This document shows positions 1 to 12,552 of a stretch of DNA of 64,000 nt, piece by piece (position 1 is the stretch's first letter; every line of letters starts with the position of its first letter). Made by a program: the position numbers and the translations under genes. Source of the DNA: Lagopus muta (lineage: Eukaryota > Chordata > Aves > Galliformes > Phasianidae); contig NC_064437.1 in assembly GCF_023343835.1 (NCBI RefSeq), positions 11,993,001-12,057,000 of the forward strand, read 5' to 3'. The notes beneath the pieces were generated by a model, which had not been told where the DNA came from, made no database searches, and worked only from the letters and a program-made list of their open reading frames with translations.

Positions 1-3000
1 CTTTAGAATTTAGGAGAGGGGAAAAAAAAACGGAAAGAAAATTCTGCTATTTCATAAGGAATGAGCTATTTCCCAGCTACTTCTCTATGAGCTGATCAAA
101 GACCTAGATAGAAAGGGTGGTATGGTGTAACTGAGTTTTATTAGAAAGCATGATAGCAGAAAGAGTAAAGAGCATTTCAGATCAGATCCTTATTTTTTTT
201 AAGCAGACAGTAGCAGTTGAAAGAATATAAAAAGAAGCTTCAAAATGTAGAGAATGAATATAATGAATTGGTTTTACTTGAGAACAGTAATGGTAAATAT
301 AAACAGGAGGGATATTATGCCGATTGGCAGCCTAATAATCACTTGACAGTTAACTATAGAAAGGTCAAAGGTCATGGATTTTTAATCTATAGGTTGATGA
401 TCCCTTGGGGACTGTGTGGTGTGAAAAAGAATTTGGTATGCTTGATGCTATTAAAGGCATGATCAGCTTGTCAAAATCCATTAGCACTCACTTTTCCTTC
501 AAATGAGCATTAAACTAGCTTTTGTTGTGATTATTTGAAGCAGATTTCTTATCACTGTTAGTAATCCTGTATAAGCATGAAACATTACTTCTATGAATAA
601 AAGTGATTTTTCAGAAATTGGTAAAATGCATGATATATTCTACAATTAGGTCTTTTTAGAACATTAAACATTTTTCTGATAGATTGCAAGTAAATCCAAG
701 GATTTCACAGGGAACAAATATGCTTACTAAACATGCATCTTAATATACAGGGCAGAGCATTACCTTTATATGTTTATAAAATAACAAAGGCAAAAACAAA
801 TCCACATTCTCTTTTAAAAGGAAATCAGAGATATATTTAGTCTTATTGTATAGCTTTCACACCCAAAGTGTTTTTAACTTGACTTTTCTTTGAATACTCT
901 AGAATATTACTTAACTCTTTAGACAGTTGTAAGGAAGAGAAAATTCAATTGTTTTGAACATTTGTTCACTGTAGTTTCAAAAGCACTTCTTATAATGACC
1001 TTGAAAGTAAAGAAACTTGTAGAGATATTTTGATATTAGCAAGTAATGTATAAGAACGCTAATGTTACACAGATAAAATACTTCAAGAACTATATTTTTT
1101 CATTAAGTTAAAAAACAAGATGCATAACTTAAGATGAAAAGATGCAGTAATATGTACATAGAATATCCTGAAAGTTTCTGTTAGAGTTAAGGTCACTTAG
1201 GAGAATGTAATAAAAGTGAAATGAAAAATGTCACAGCAAACAATATTATATTTACAGCATTTGCATAAATCTGATTTTAAGTATATTTTAAATATATTAA
1301 GTAAAGAACTATTACATTCAGCTTTCAATTTAAATGCTGTCAGTTGCAAAACATGCATCCTTACATAGGTTTTAAACCTATATGTCAACCTTTAAAAACA
1401 TGTTTGGAAAATAGAGAAATCTTTTGATCTTAGTCATATACCTGTTTATTTAAAAAAAAAAAAAAACAACACAGAAAAAGAGCACTAATCAATGCTCCCT
1501 AAAATGTAATAAATCTTGACTTTATCTCCCCATGGATTACATCTGTATCTTTAGAAATGCCTCAGTCAGTCTGGTTCATTTGATGGGCAAATGCATATCT
1601 CGCAATACTTGATGAGAAACTTGTGAACATACTCTGGCCATATCTACTTTGAAATGTCAGATGGATTTCTCTTGGGTACCTTTCCTTTTGTTGTGCATCA
1701 GAGCAAAATAATATTTTATTGTTGGTCATAATTAATAATTCATTAAAATGCACCAAATGAACACACGAAAAAAGAATGTGGATATAAATCTTATTAGGTC
1801 CCTGGATAAAGCCACTATGCTTTTGCATTTTGAATTTCCAGGAATATGTTCTATTGTCCAGTATTGGAACAAGCTGAGAAATGTAATATAAAAATTTGAT
1901 AAATTGCTTTCTGCCTGTAAATGAGAAAACAGAGTTGTGAAATGAAGCATTCTGGCAAAGTAGAATTTGAGCTTAGAGTGTAAACACTTGAGTTAATGGC
2001 TAGGGTATCTCTGAGTCTCAGAAGCTGCGGTACATAGGGAGGGTGAAAGTGAGGTTATGGTAGCTCTTCAATATTTTACTTTGAACATCCTTACAGGCCT
2101 TAATTAGACAGATTACCTGTTCTGCATGGTGCAGTGTGCTGAACAGTTTTAAACTAGCTTGTCCTCAAGGCAAATGGAAGGCAAATCAAAAAGAATTACA
2201 CTCTACACAAATAACAATGAATGTTCTATTAACGAGTACAGAAAAAAAAACAAAAATTTTCCAGTCCTTACTCTATTTAGTTTTTAACTTTACCATGTTC
2301 AAAAGCATTTGTGAAATATTTACTGATCATTTGCATTTATGTACCTAACCAGTCCACCTGTTCAATATTTCAATCCTTGTGAAACTATAAAGACATTTAA
2401 TGTAATTACTTGATTTTTGAAATTCTTATGTTTCTTTGTATTTAAGAAAATATGACAATATAATGGAAATTTTTCAGACAAAAAAAAATGCTTTCCTTAT
2501 TTCAGTTCCACTGGATAGATAAACAGATTATTATTATTTATTTTTAATCTCGGTTCAGTTCCTAACCTACAGTAAGAAAAGTAGCGGAGTAATGAGGATG
2601 TTTACTAATGGCTCCAGGATGCCAGAATTAACTTGCTGTATACATGCTAAGTTCCTGAATCTATTTAATCAGTTTATTCAGCCAGTCACCTTATGGGGAA
2701 GATCACCATGTCAAACAATTCTGAATGTTATTTTGTATGAACTGGGAACAAGACTTTTTAAAGGCCAGAGGTTTAGGAACATAAACCAGATGTGCTCATT
2801 TGAAATAGTCTACTTATTAAAAAAAAAAAGTCAAACACTTAGATCTTTTTTAAATCTCACTGTCAAACACACTCTATAGAACTAAGGATTTTACTGTTCT
2901 GTCATGAATTTCACTGATTCTTAGATGAAATATGCCTTCTGATCTTTGCCATAAATGTATCATTTCTCCATTTATATTCTAGTATTGTATCTAAGAAATT

Positions 3001-5684
3001 AATTTAATCAGTTCAATATTTTTCAAGACAGTGATTTTTAAAATCTTTTTGTATTTCTACTTTTAAGGTTCAGAATTACTGTACGTAGTTAATCTTTACA
3101 TTTGTTTGCAAAACAGCTATATTTCCCTCCAAAAACTTGCACAGAATAAATCTAGATTACACTGTGGTTACTGCAAAAATGTTCACTTTTATTTTGCTTT
3201 ATTTTTTTCTCCAGGTGCACATATCTAATAATTGATTTCTTGTCCATTGGAGTTACATAAAAATGTAATTTACTTATTAATATAATTTATCTCCATTGGT
3301 CAGCCTGCTAAAGTATTGTGTCAAACTGTCTGTGTTGACTGTTAGGATATTATTCACTAGAATCTCTGAAAAGAAATTTTTAAGAGTTCTAGAGAGGAAA
3401 AGTATCTAAGTACAAACTAGCTAACTTGCAAAATTGCTGTGGGGAGGAGCAGTACCAACTCTTTCCAATTTCCACCCACAGCAGTGAATATTAAACTGAT
3501 TTCTATCTACTCTTCTTGAATGGACAGCAGAATGCTCAGATGTTCTGATTAGTGGAGTTGGAGCAGCATTTCTCCTTCCAGCCCAAGTGCTACTCTTCTT
3601 TCCAGAACCTCTCAGAGGAGCAAAGCAACAACAACAAAAAAAGCAAACAGATACCTGATATAGCAATCAAAAGTTACAGCAGAACAGAGAAAATGAAACA
3701 CCTACCTTTGATAGCACACAGCAAGGAATGTATAAGTGATTGATTGCTACTAAATGTTTGTAGATCTGCTTTCACTGGTATGGATTATGCAGCTATGGAC
3801 AGTTTCCTCATTTCAGCCATCTCATGTCCTGGAAGGTGGTAGAAGCCCTGGAGCTGTAAGGAATAAAAAGAAAATCCACTGGTTGGAGTTCTGTATTCTG
3901 CATGAGCTATGCTACTCTCTGTCTCTGATCAGTACAAGAACAACCCCAAGCAGATAGCAGGCTGCCACAAACAAAACAAAAACCAAAGCAAAACAGCCAA
4001 ATAGCCAACCAACCACCAGACAAACAAAAACATAATTGAGAAAACTTTTGCTTATGTTATATTCAGCTGGTTAGCGTGTTGTACATTTGAATTTCTTCAT
4101 TATGAATTGCAAACAGCTTTCCATTCCTAGGTCAGAAGCATTATTCACCCTTCATTGTACACCTCAATTTTTTAAAATATTTGAATGAGATTCTGGACTG
4201 TAGCTATTTAAACGTACACATAAGAAGCTCTAATAATTAGTATTCTATTAGCAAATACTTTCCTGCAAAATATCACCATAAATATATTTGTATATTTTAT
4301 ATTCGTGGGGATTTTGCTTTGTTTTATTGTTTTTATCTTTTGAAAACTGAAAATAGTGCTTTGGAATTATTTTTTCCTTTCTGATAATTGACCTGAGTAG
4401 AAAATATCAAACATAGGCTGTTTCCTAGATTTTCTTAGTGTTTGTCCTGATATAAGAACGACAACATACATAGTACTTCATAACCTGAGAACTTCCTTCT
4501 TGTTTGTCCAGATAAAAGACAAACTTCAAACAACTTCACTTACTGAGTTTGTATTTTTATTGAGATTTAATAAAATATAAGTCCAAAAATATTTGAGGGA
4601 AAAAAAAAACAACTCAAACTCCTTTAATCTTACTATGTAATCTAATTTTATCTAAATTAGAATTTTGAAGAAACTGTAAGAACTACAAAGAGAAAATTAT
4701 TTTCTTTTCCTGTTGAAATCTCCACTTCAGTGTTTCCTACTTCTCCCAAGTGAACACTACACTTAACTTTTATTTCAATCTAGTTAAAGAATCAGTATGA
4801 AAATTCATCAGCATATACAAGAATGTGGTGATGATACTTATTGATTAATGGAATTAGTGAGAAAATGAAAATAAATGTTAAGTTAGCATATCCATCTTTA
4901 ATTTAGTAGTCATTATGTGCTGTTTTGTTTTCAAAAGTCTATCTCAATTTTCAATAAGACATAAAATAATTGACTGTTGTTCTGCAAAAGGAAGGTTCAA
5001 GCACAAAGTTTAATAAGGCATTTGATGGAACATCTCCATTACAAAGATATCAAAGGAGAGCACTTAATTTGCACTGTAGTTCAGTGGTTAACCGTTACCT
5101 GATAATGTGGAAATTCCTAAGCCAAAAAGAAAAAAAAAGATAAATTAGATGGTACACAGGATGAGAAACTGGATTCAGGAGACCCATCTCAGCTTACATG
5201 CTCTTATGTGAGGAGCCTCTGGAACTGGTAAAAAAAAAAAAAAAAGCTCACATTTGCTTCTATTTGCTAACAACATCGCATTAACAGCAAGGATGAATTC
5301 TGTTGTTTCATACTCTCTTCTCCACAAAACTTAATTGTCTCCTTTTCTTTGATGAAGTGGCATCAAATAAAGCACCTTCATGATCTTCTGTATCACTTCT
5401 GAAGATATGCTTCCCTTTTCATTTTCTTGCTTGGATTGAAAAATTGACTTTACTGATACAAACATGGAATAATTTCAATTAAGATCAGAAGTGCCCAGAA
5501 TAACTTGCTTTCTAATTTTTATTTTCACTGGTGCTAGCTGTTCAAAGGATTCTATCAGTAAAGTGTTGGCTTCACCATGTAGAGTTATTGATCTGAATAA
5601 TTGGCAAAACTCACTGAATACCCAAGAACAAGAATTTTACTATGTAGCCCCTGGGTGTTACAATCAATCTATGAGTGCATTAAG

Positions 5685-5736
5685 TATATATATATATATA
5701 TATATAATATATTATATATAAATATATATATATATT
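5685..5736. repeat. (TA)n microsatellite, imperfect
   Basis: Alternating TA dinucleotides with a few A or T slips run for about 50 bases and are followed by a T run. It is a simple repeat. TATA-like words inside it should not be read as promoters. Confidence 0.9.
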
Positions 5737-6559
5737 TTTTTCAAACAAGCAAACAAAAAAAAACAAACAAAAAAAATCAAGTATTTTCTTTAATTTTACA
5801 TTTTGCTGTAAGTTCTTCTCTTTCAATTATGATAAGTATTTGTGAGATAGTAGAGCTTTTCAGATTACAACTTTATTATAGGTAGATCAAAGTACTGTGC
5901 AAATGGGAAAAAAAGTGTATCTTCACACCAAGTTTTTAGACTGTTAAAAGTTATCTGTCACCTGTGTAATTTAACCCTGTATTCCATTAAGGCAAAATAA
6001 ATGTATGCTGTAGATACCTCTGCTTCTTTATATTCTGTATCTCACCCAACAATCCTCCATCCCATTTGCCTTTTGTATTGCTCTTATGCTCTTGACTGAT
6101 GGTTTAAATGATTTCTTCCTAACCATTTTGCTGTATGATCATTCTATTAAACTCAGAGTCCTAGATTGATTCCCTGCTTCATACCTAATTATTTTATATT
6201 TATCGCATGCTTGTAGGAAACTTGTGAGCATCTCTGGCTTAAAAAAAAAAAGTGGAATGAAGATCAGAAATAAAAATAAAGAGAAGTCTTTTGGCCAGTG
6301 ATTTATGAGTCACAGCAGGATAGTATAGCAATTATCATGAATTACATTGATATTGAAGAAACCATTCCATCAGCCAGTTGGATACTTTCTGGATACAGAT
6401 ACACTCTCACTTCTCTTTCTCATTACATTTTGGAAAACAATTACTTTTGCATGAAGATGTAGTGCATTGAGCAGCATAATGGCACAGGTAATTCTATGGA
6501 ATTTTTTTTTCCCCTGATTGAGAACAGAAATAGGAAATAAAAAATTCTTCAGATCATTC

Positions 6560-6606
6560 ATATATATATATATACACACATATATACACATATATATACA
6601 TATATA
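6560..6606. repeat. Compound (TA)n/(CA)n microsatellite
   Basis: Alternating TA and CA dinucleotides (TATATA, CACACA, TATACACA) run for about 47 bases. It is a simple compound microsatellite and probably length-polymorphic. Confidence 0.9.
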
Positions 6607-8618
6607 CGGTGGTTATAAAATCTTTAAATATATATATGCATGATTTTGGAAGTTGTAGTTGTTAATTTACATGACTTTTCATGTCTGTTTTTACTTGTAT
6701 GAGGGATGTTTAAATATTAAGTTATTTCTAAAGTTACTACAAGTCATATAATCTGCTAGATTATATGGGTTTTATTTGTTTTTAACTGAATTGTTCCATC
6801 TGTTTTTATTATTAGAGGATATTACTAACATGCTACCTTCAAAAAACAAAGCTTACCAACTCCTAGGACAAAGTACAGTTTATGCTCTAACAGCTTACAC
6901 AAATGAACATCTAAAAATGCACAGAACCAGAGAGGGTGTATGAAAAAAATATATACAAAATTGAATCTGCTATACAAGATGGGAAAGTCTCACTCATAGC
7001 CCCCAAAACAGTACTGCTGAACAGAATATTTCTGGTTAAGTACTGTTTAATGCAGCTATTAAACATTTTGTGCTACATTTGCTTCTACTAGTCAAACTCA
7101 TTCCCTCTGTTTGTCAATTTACAAAATACATTATCCTTGAGGTGCCTTTTGAAGAAAGTTTTATACTCAAATATATATATTTAAATAATTAATTGCATAA
7201 TAAATTAAGCCAAGATATTTACTTTTTAAAATATATTTTCTTTCGTTTATTTTCTTTTAAATTAAGGTCAGGTATTTTCATCACCATCATAAGGTACTGG
7301 AAAACAAACTCCATGGAAATGTAGTTTGTGCACTAATGTCAATTGTGTTCAAATTAAAATTTTGCAAACTATGAATTACTGGTTTGTATTAACCCCATAA
7401 ATTATTCCATTTAGCAATTATTTAGTCTTTACTAACTTCACTGATAAATTTAGTTTTCTGGTAAATGGAGCTTATATATTTCATATCTTGAGAAATAACA
7501 ATGGAAAACTTTCCAAAGAAAATCCCCAACAACTCTCAGAGAAACTTAAAACTAGAAAAGAATTAAAGAAGGAAATAACCAGCAGCAAGAACAGATTGTT
7601 GTTTTCCTGTTTTAGCTTCATTCGTTTTTCATTCCAGCAATATACTTCACTGATATTGCAAAGGTCCCCACTTACTGGTTTGCTCCAGAGATTCACTACT
7701 CTTTGAACACTATTTCTTTATGATGAGAAATAATTTTCTATCATAGTTAGGGCTTTGGGGTACGATTCTACCTAACATAGTCCAAAACATATGAGTTCTT
7801 TTACTGAATTCATGGCAAAATGGTGCATGGAGTTGAATGTTTTATTGTACTAGGGCTTCCCATGGCAAAAAGTCAGAAATCCTGTTTGACAACTAGTGCA
7901 ATCATTCCTATCAGTAATACGCATTTTATTCATCAAGATGAGTTTAGTTCACAGCGGTACTTAACCTTTTGCCCCTCATATTCCTTGAGGATACATAACG
8001 TGTTTAATTTTGTTTAACAGGTTGCTAAATTAAAATACAGCAGGTATACTTGCAGTGCTGTTCAGAAAATCCAGCATGTCTTGATATTTTGCATCTTTCT
8101 AAAATTGCAATTATAATGCTATTAAATATACCTAACGTGCCCTGACACTCAATTTAGAAAAATGAATATGACAGTGAAGACCTCTTTCCAAAAAGATTTG
8201 TTTCTGCAGTATATATAGGAAAAATAATCCAGCAATTCAATTTCATTGTGAAATCAAACTTAAGTGTTTTAAGAATGTTTGCTACAGAATACATATTTAA
8301 CAGAATAGAAAACCAGCTGAACACCCTTCCTTACAGACATCTTTAAAAAAAAGTAAATGCTAATAAAAAGATTAAAAACTTCGTATGCCAATAGTCTATA
8401 ACTCTAACTGCATACATTTTTAAAGTGTCTGCAACTTATGAAAACAAGTGTGTTGATGTATTTATTAAAAAAATGAGTAAGAGTCACAATTTGAAGTAGT
8501 AAAATCAAAGCAAATATTACTCCACATTTTTTTTCTCCTCTTTTTTTTTGCTGAATAAGAGGCAAGAAGATTTAGTAGTGTAACCAGTGACTGATAGCAT
8601 GAAAGAACAGAGCTTAAT

Positions 8619-8760
8619 TCATGGTATCATAGACTGGTTTGGGTTAGAAAGGACCTTTAAGATCATCTAATTCCATATGCCCTGCTACAGGCACCTGTCT
8701 AATTAGACACCTGTCTAATTCCAATCTCAGACTTAGTCCCCCCTCCAGGCCATTTGGCAA
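8619..8760 (-). mobile_element. CR1: CR1 LINE, 3'-end fragment
   Basis: The plus strand reads as the reverse complement of a CR1 3' end: a short tail (GGTATCATAGACTGG), then the GGGTTAGAAAGGACCTTTAA and GATCATCTAATTCC blocks typical of CR1 3' UTRs. So the element lies on the minus strand. A 16-bp stretch containing CACCTGTCTAATT is duplicated in tandem at about 8691-8720. Similarity fades after about 8700, so the 5' edge is approximate. This is a 5'-truncated, non-functional copy. Confidence 0.8.
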
Positions 8761-9354
8761 AAATTGAACTAAGCACCTGAAACCATCTAGAGTTCAGCTG
8801 TGTGTCGCTGTGACTCAGTTCCTGTTTGCAAATAAATTTTAATTACACTTCCTTACTTTACAGCATTGTCATGACAAAATGCACGTTAAAGATTGAGGAC
8901 AGTGGGCACTGCACGAGCACAGTCAACATCCAGCCATGTTGGCTGCATACTTATGAGTCTGTAAGCTCCAAAGTTTGAAGCCTGCTAGCTGTGCCCTTCA
9001 GTTCAGAGCACTGTACTGAACTTCAGCATAGGAAGGCACCACACAGACTTACTTTCCCTTTCCTCAGCACTTTTGGCACTATATGAGCACACACATTTAG
9101 AATTCCTGCTTAGGATTCCTAACATGCCTTGACACTACTAAGAAAGTAAAGAATAGCACAGGCTCCCCTTATTGACATCTGGCTCTAGATGTCTTCAAAT
9201 AAAGCTACAAACAAAAATTACTAAAAAGCAACATGAGTGCCCTGTCAGCCATTTCTTTGACAGGCTGTGCTATGCCAAAAGGAAGTACATCATGGGTGAA
9301 CTTCAGTGCAGCCTTTAAGGTGTGATAAGAATGAACAAATGTAGTTCTTATTAA
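8761..9354. other. Non-coding spacer between CR1 copies
   Basis: No coding potential was recognised. The region is slightly richer in GC than its surroundings. A loosely similar phrase (CCTAACrTGCCyTGACACT) occurs near 8131 and 9117, which may be chance or an unrecognised old repeat. Confidence 0.5.
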
Positions 9355-9606
9355 TAGAATCAGACAACCATTTGTGTTAGGAGGGACCTTAACAAGCACC
9401 TACTTCCAAGATCCCCATCACAGGGACCTTCCACTAGACCAGCTTGCTCAAAGCCCCATCTAACCTGGCTTTGAACAGTTCCAGGGATGGGGCATCCACA
9501 ATTTCATGAGGCAACCTGATCCAGTACCTCACCATCCTCATAGCAAAGAATTTCTTCATTCAGAAGGCACCCTTCTCTCCAGCATGTCTCGTATATCAAA
9601 CAGATT
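9355..9606 (-). mobile_element. CR1: CR1 LINE, 3' part, interrupted copy (segment 1 of 2)
   Basis: Read on the minus strand this is the end of a CR1 copy: the 3' tail at 9355, the 3' UTR, and the end of ORF2, including the block that encodes the '[11 protein letters not shown]'-like C-terminus in the intact copy at 27.8 kb (here GGGGCATCCACAA and neighbours). At about 9560-9566 the sequence jumps from the C-terminal region to a part of ORF2 that lies about 610 bases further 5' in the 27.7-28.9 kb copy, so the copy has a large internal deletion. It continues on the other side of the LTR at 9612-9972. It is degenerate and non-coding. Confidence 0.85.
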
Positions 9607-9611
9607 GGTAT
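9607..9611. repeat. Target-site duplication, left copy (GGTAT)
   Basis: GGTAT directly precedes the TGTAT end of the LTR and is repeated exactly at 9973-9977 just after its ATACA end. A 5-bp duplication is typical of several retrovirus-like integrases, including ERV-L-type elements. The original CR1 has a single GGTGTC-like site at this spot, seen in the copy at 28.6 kb. Confidence 0.85.
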
Positions 9612-9824
9612 TGTATAACCAAGATGTTATAATCACAATATAATTGTATATAATCAATAGATATCAGGATGTTATAATTGTAATATAATCAAGAGAGTAA
9701 GGCAAAGCAGACAATGATAACAAAAAGAGAATAAGTGGAAGAGCTTACCCTTCGGCTGAGCTCACCAGAAGACACCAAAAGAGGGGATCTCCAGAAGAGA
9801 TCCTTCCCCTCTGGTAGCCAGCTC

Positions 9825-9831
9825 TTAAATA
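9825..9831 (-). promoter_or_regulatory. TATA-like box in the solo LTR
   Basis: The minus strand reads CTATTTAAGAGC, a TATTTAA core placed about 141 bases into the 361-base LTR. That is where a retroviral U3 core promoter is expected. Whether it is active is unknown. Confidence 0.5.
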
Positions 9832-9907
9832 GGTCTAGGAGGGCTGGAGCCTGGCTCCACCCCTTCTGGCAGCACAGGTGAATTGCCTTCACCTGTGCTC
9901 CTCTGGC

Positions 9908-9958
9908 TGACTCATGGCTCACCTCAGGTGATTAATCAGAGGTTCAGGCCGTGACTCA
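9908..9958. promoter_or_regulatory. Two AP-1-like TGACTCA sites in the LTR U3
   Basis: TGACTCA occurs at 9908-9914 and 9952-9958. This is the consensus for AP-1 (Fos/Jun) and related bZIP factors. Two exact copies 44 bases apart in the presumed U3 region suggest an enhancer. This is motif evidence only. Confidence 0.45.
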
Positions 9959-9972
9959 GCAGTTCCCATACA

Positions 9973-9977
9973 GGTAT
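9973..9977. repeat. Target-site duplication, right copy (GGTAT)
   Basis: Exact repeat of 9607-9611, directly after the LTR's terminal CA. Removing the LTR and one copy rejoins the CR1 reading ...CAGATTGGTATCATGAGC..., which aligns with CAGCTTGGTGTCGTCAGC in the CR1 copy near 28.6 kb. Confidence 0.85.
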
Positions 9978-10150
9978 CATGAGCAAACTTACTGAGAGTT
10001 GCACTAAATTCCTGTAGTTGACAAAGGTTTTAAACTCTATCAGTCCCAGTATAGACTTCTGAGGGACACCATTCATCACTTGCTTCCATCTGAATATCAA
10101 GCCATTGAACACAATTCTTTGAGAGCAAACATCCAGCCAGTAGTACCTAG
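9978..10150 (-). mobile_element. CR1: CR1 LINE, ORF2 part, interrupted copy (segment 2 of 2)
   Basis: This continues the CR1 copy of 9355-9606 beyond the LTR. It matches, with many substitutions, the reverse-transcriptase-coding part of the copy at 28.6-28.76 kb: GCAAACTTACTGAGAG (the strand opposite the FADD motif region), then GAGGGACACCA (opposite the 'GVPQGS' motif B region). Small deletions and stops make it non-functional. The match fades near 10150. Confidence 0.8.
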
Positions 10151-10997
10151 ATTTGCTAAAGGAAGTCCTAAAGTGTCAGGCACAAACAGTAGCATAGACA
10201 TTACCTAGAATTATACTAGATACAGGGCAGAAAATACAATTCATTTACTGAATTTTACAATGAGCAGTTCACATTTCCATTGACCGTGTACCATTTGTGA
10301 GTCTGTCTTAGTAGGGCACCTAAAAACACAACCCAGCTTTCCCAAATACAGAGAGGCTTAAGTAGAAAAAGAAACATGCTCAATAGTAAATAAGTACTTT
10401 TATTTTCCCTTAGTGTTTTTCTCTTTTCTGTCTACTAAGATTGCTACTGGCACTGTATCTTATTAGCCTCAGGGCCTGAAGCCCAAAATCCATTGGGTGT
10501 TAAAAGTCTGTTATTGTGTTATTTTTCCAGAGCTGCAGATTGAATGAACAAGGGAATATGTTAAGATTTACTCTGGAAGCTGAGAATTTTAAAGAAACTG
10601 TTCCACTGACTATACAGATTTTAAATGACTATATTAGAACTTTCATTTAAGTGTTTCCTAAAATCTTATCATGATATCATTAACAACATCGAAACTTTGG
10701 AAATTGAAAATGCAGAGATCAACAAATTATTTGTTACAAAAAGGGCCTTGCAAGTCTCTAGGGAAATGGAATATTCTAATGTCTGTTTATACCAGCAGAA
10801 ATAAATTGTATTTGGTAAACATAATGTTAGTCATTTGCAAACACGAAAAATGTGGGTTTTCTTTTTCTTGTTGTTTATTTCAAAGGCTGCGTACTGCACA
10901 GTGAATGTATTTGGGTTAAACTGATTTGCAACATAGCAAGACTTCAGCTGTTGACAGAAATTCCCTTTTATGTATGCATAGGCTTTTGTCCCTGCAT

Positions 10998-11100
10998 TTC
11001 CATTCTTCTCCCTTCTTCCTACTTGCCTTCCTTACTTCTCTTTTTTTCTTCTCTTCTTTCATTGTTATTTTTCTTTGTTCTCTTTCATTCTTTTCTTTAG
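10998..11100. repeat. Pyrimidine-rich low-complexity tract
   Basis: About 100 bases are almost wholly C and T, with a few interrupting purines (CTTCCT, TTCTTTC and TTTTCTT words). The long Ser/Phe/Leu-rich frames across it come from composition, not from coding. Confidence 0.8.
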
Positions 11101-11545
11101 ACTTAGGGTAGTTTAACATGGAGGTATTACCTGCTTTTCAAAAATCTGTCAGTGGAACAGACTGGAATACCAACATTAACAGTCTGAAATAGCTATCTAA
11201 GAAATCAGTTTTTGAACTATAAATTCTGAACCATAGTTTTCAAATAATTTTTGTAACTACTGGATGAAGACTTCTTTTCCATTTCTCATGACAAACTTTG
11301 AGATATAATTAATTTTGGTTTCCAAATAATGAAAAAAATAAGAATCAAACATTACATTGCTTCCCAGTACATGCGGGAAGGAAAAGGCTGTGGCCTGAGT
11401 CTATTAGAAAAAAACAGGTTTCAAATAACTTCAGAAAATAGCAGTCACATTAGGAATGGTGGGAAATTGACAGAATATGAAGGGCAAAAAATGAAAAACA
11501 AAGAATTGAGTGGCTTCTTGCTATAGTGAAGGTCTTTTCTATTTG

Positions 11546-11567
11546 AAAAAAAAAAAAAAAAAAAAAA
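11546..11567. repeat. Poly(A) tract, 22 bases
   Basis: Uninterrupted run of 22 A. No retroposed gene or SINE body was recognised upstream and no duplicated flank was seen, so it is treated as a simple repeat. Confidence 0.9.
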
Positions 11568-12519
11568 TCAAAATATTAGAGTGCTTCAGGATCTGAGGTA
11601 TTTTCCTAGCACAGTAGTCAACAACTCAAAACCTCCACCATAAAATCATCAGTCCATCAGTCCCACACAGTGTAAACGTGTTAAAAATATATATAAATCT
11701 TACAATTACTGTGACAACTAAGAGTTATAAATTCCTTAGAAATAACAAGCAAGATAACAGTAGGAAAAAGGGACACAAGAAGTAAGTTTAGTACTTATAA
11801 TAAACTTAGTATCTTATTTTAAATACATGTCTTTATCCTGCTATGTCATCCACCAGATTTCATGATTCACTTTTTAGCTACATTGGCTGTTATTCAAGTA
11901 ATGCATCTTTGGCATTTATATCTCAGTAATACCATTAGGTACTCAAACTATATATAAAAGGGTACATATAAATGAGTAAAGCCAGTTTGAAGAGTTATTA
12001 AAATGTTATATACCTATAAAAACCAAAATGAAGAGTAGATTATGTCTTAAATACATCAATCAGAAAATACTGGAGTTACTCTTCACTTAATTTTCTGTGT
12101 TTATGATAAAATGAATGATCAAACTAGTCTTTTAAATAAATTAATACTTTCCAGAAAGCAAAATTTGACAGTCAATCAGACAATTAGATCTCTGCTTCAT
12201 TGTCATACTACATCTGAAAGAGTGCAGTTTCCCACACTCTCTTCTTAAAAGAAAAATAACATCCAGTTCTATCCATCTGATTAATACAATGTGGTTGCCG
12301 TACCATAGCGCAGCCATGGGAGAGATGGATTAATATGTCAGCTAAAATTGACACTAGGATGACTAGTAACCTGCTTGATATAATTCCATGGGGTTTCAGG
12401 CTTTCTAGGAGAAAGCTTATAGCCAGAAAACTTGTTTTTAAGTAGATATACAATTGCTGAAGTAGCTTTCATTCTGACACTGATACTAAAATTCAAGTAG
12501 TTGAGACAAAGAATGGAGC

Positions 12520-12524
<5 letters not shown>

Positions 12525-12552
<28 letters not shown>
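12525..12552. repeat. Poly(A) tract, 28 bases
   Basis: Uninterrupted run of 28 A followed by GAAAAAAG. It is a simple homopolymer; no associated retroposed body was recognised. Confidence 0.9.

Larger units (their letters stand above)
1..8618. other. AT-rich non-coding DNA
   Basis: No recognisable gene, exon or well-preserved transposon was seen. Open frames here are short (under about 100 codons), are not flanked by convincing splice sites and resemble no family I recognise. The stretch holds A and T homopolymers (for example near 1449-1466 and 5230-5245), a CAAA-rich patch near 3965-4030 and two TA-type microsatellites listed separately. The composition fits bird intergenic or intronic DNA. 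Confidence 0.75.
9612..9972 (-). mobile_element. Solo LTR of an endogenous retrovirus-like element
   Basis: A 361-base element starts TGTATAACC and ends CCCATACA, with 5-bp inverted ends (TGTAT/ATACA) and the canonical TG...CA. It is bounded by GGTAT duplications and sits inside a CR1 copy. On the minus strand it has LTR-like order: a GC-richer U3 with two TGACTCA sites, a perfect 12-bp stem (9871-9882 with 9888-9899), a TATTTAA box at 9825-9831, then a T-rich R/U5-like part. There is no internal gag, pol or env sequence, so it is a solo LTR left by recombination between the two LTRs. I saw no clear AATAAA signal. The family is not named; ERV-L-like is inferred only from the 5-bp duplication. 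Confidence 0.85.

Noticed and set aside
5685-6606. TATA boxes in the TA microsatellites
   Set aside because: Explained by the simple repeats; no transcript start or gene nearby.
11546-12552. Long poly(A) runs as tails of SINEs or processed pseudogenes
   Set aside because: No retroposed body and no flanking duplication recognised upstream of any A run; better seen as simple repeats.
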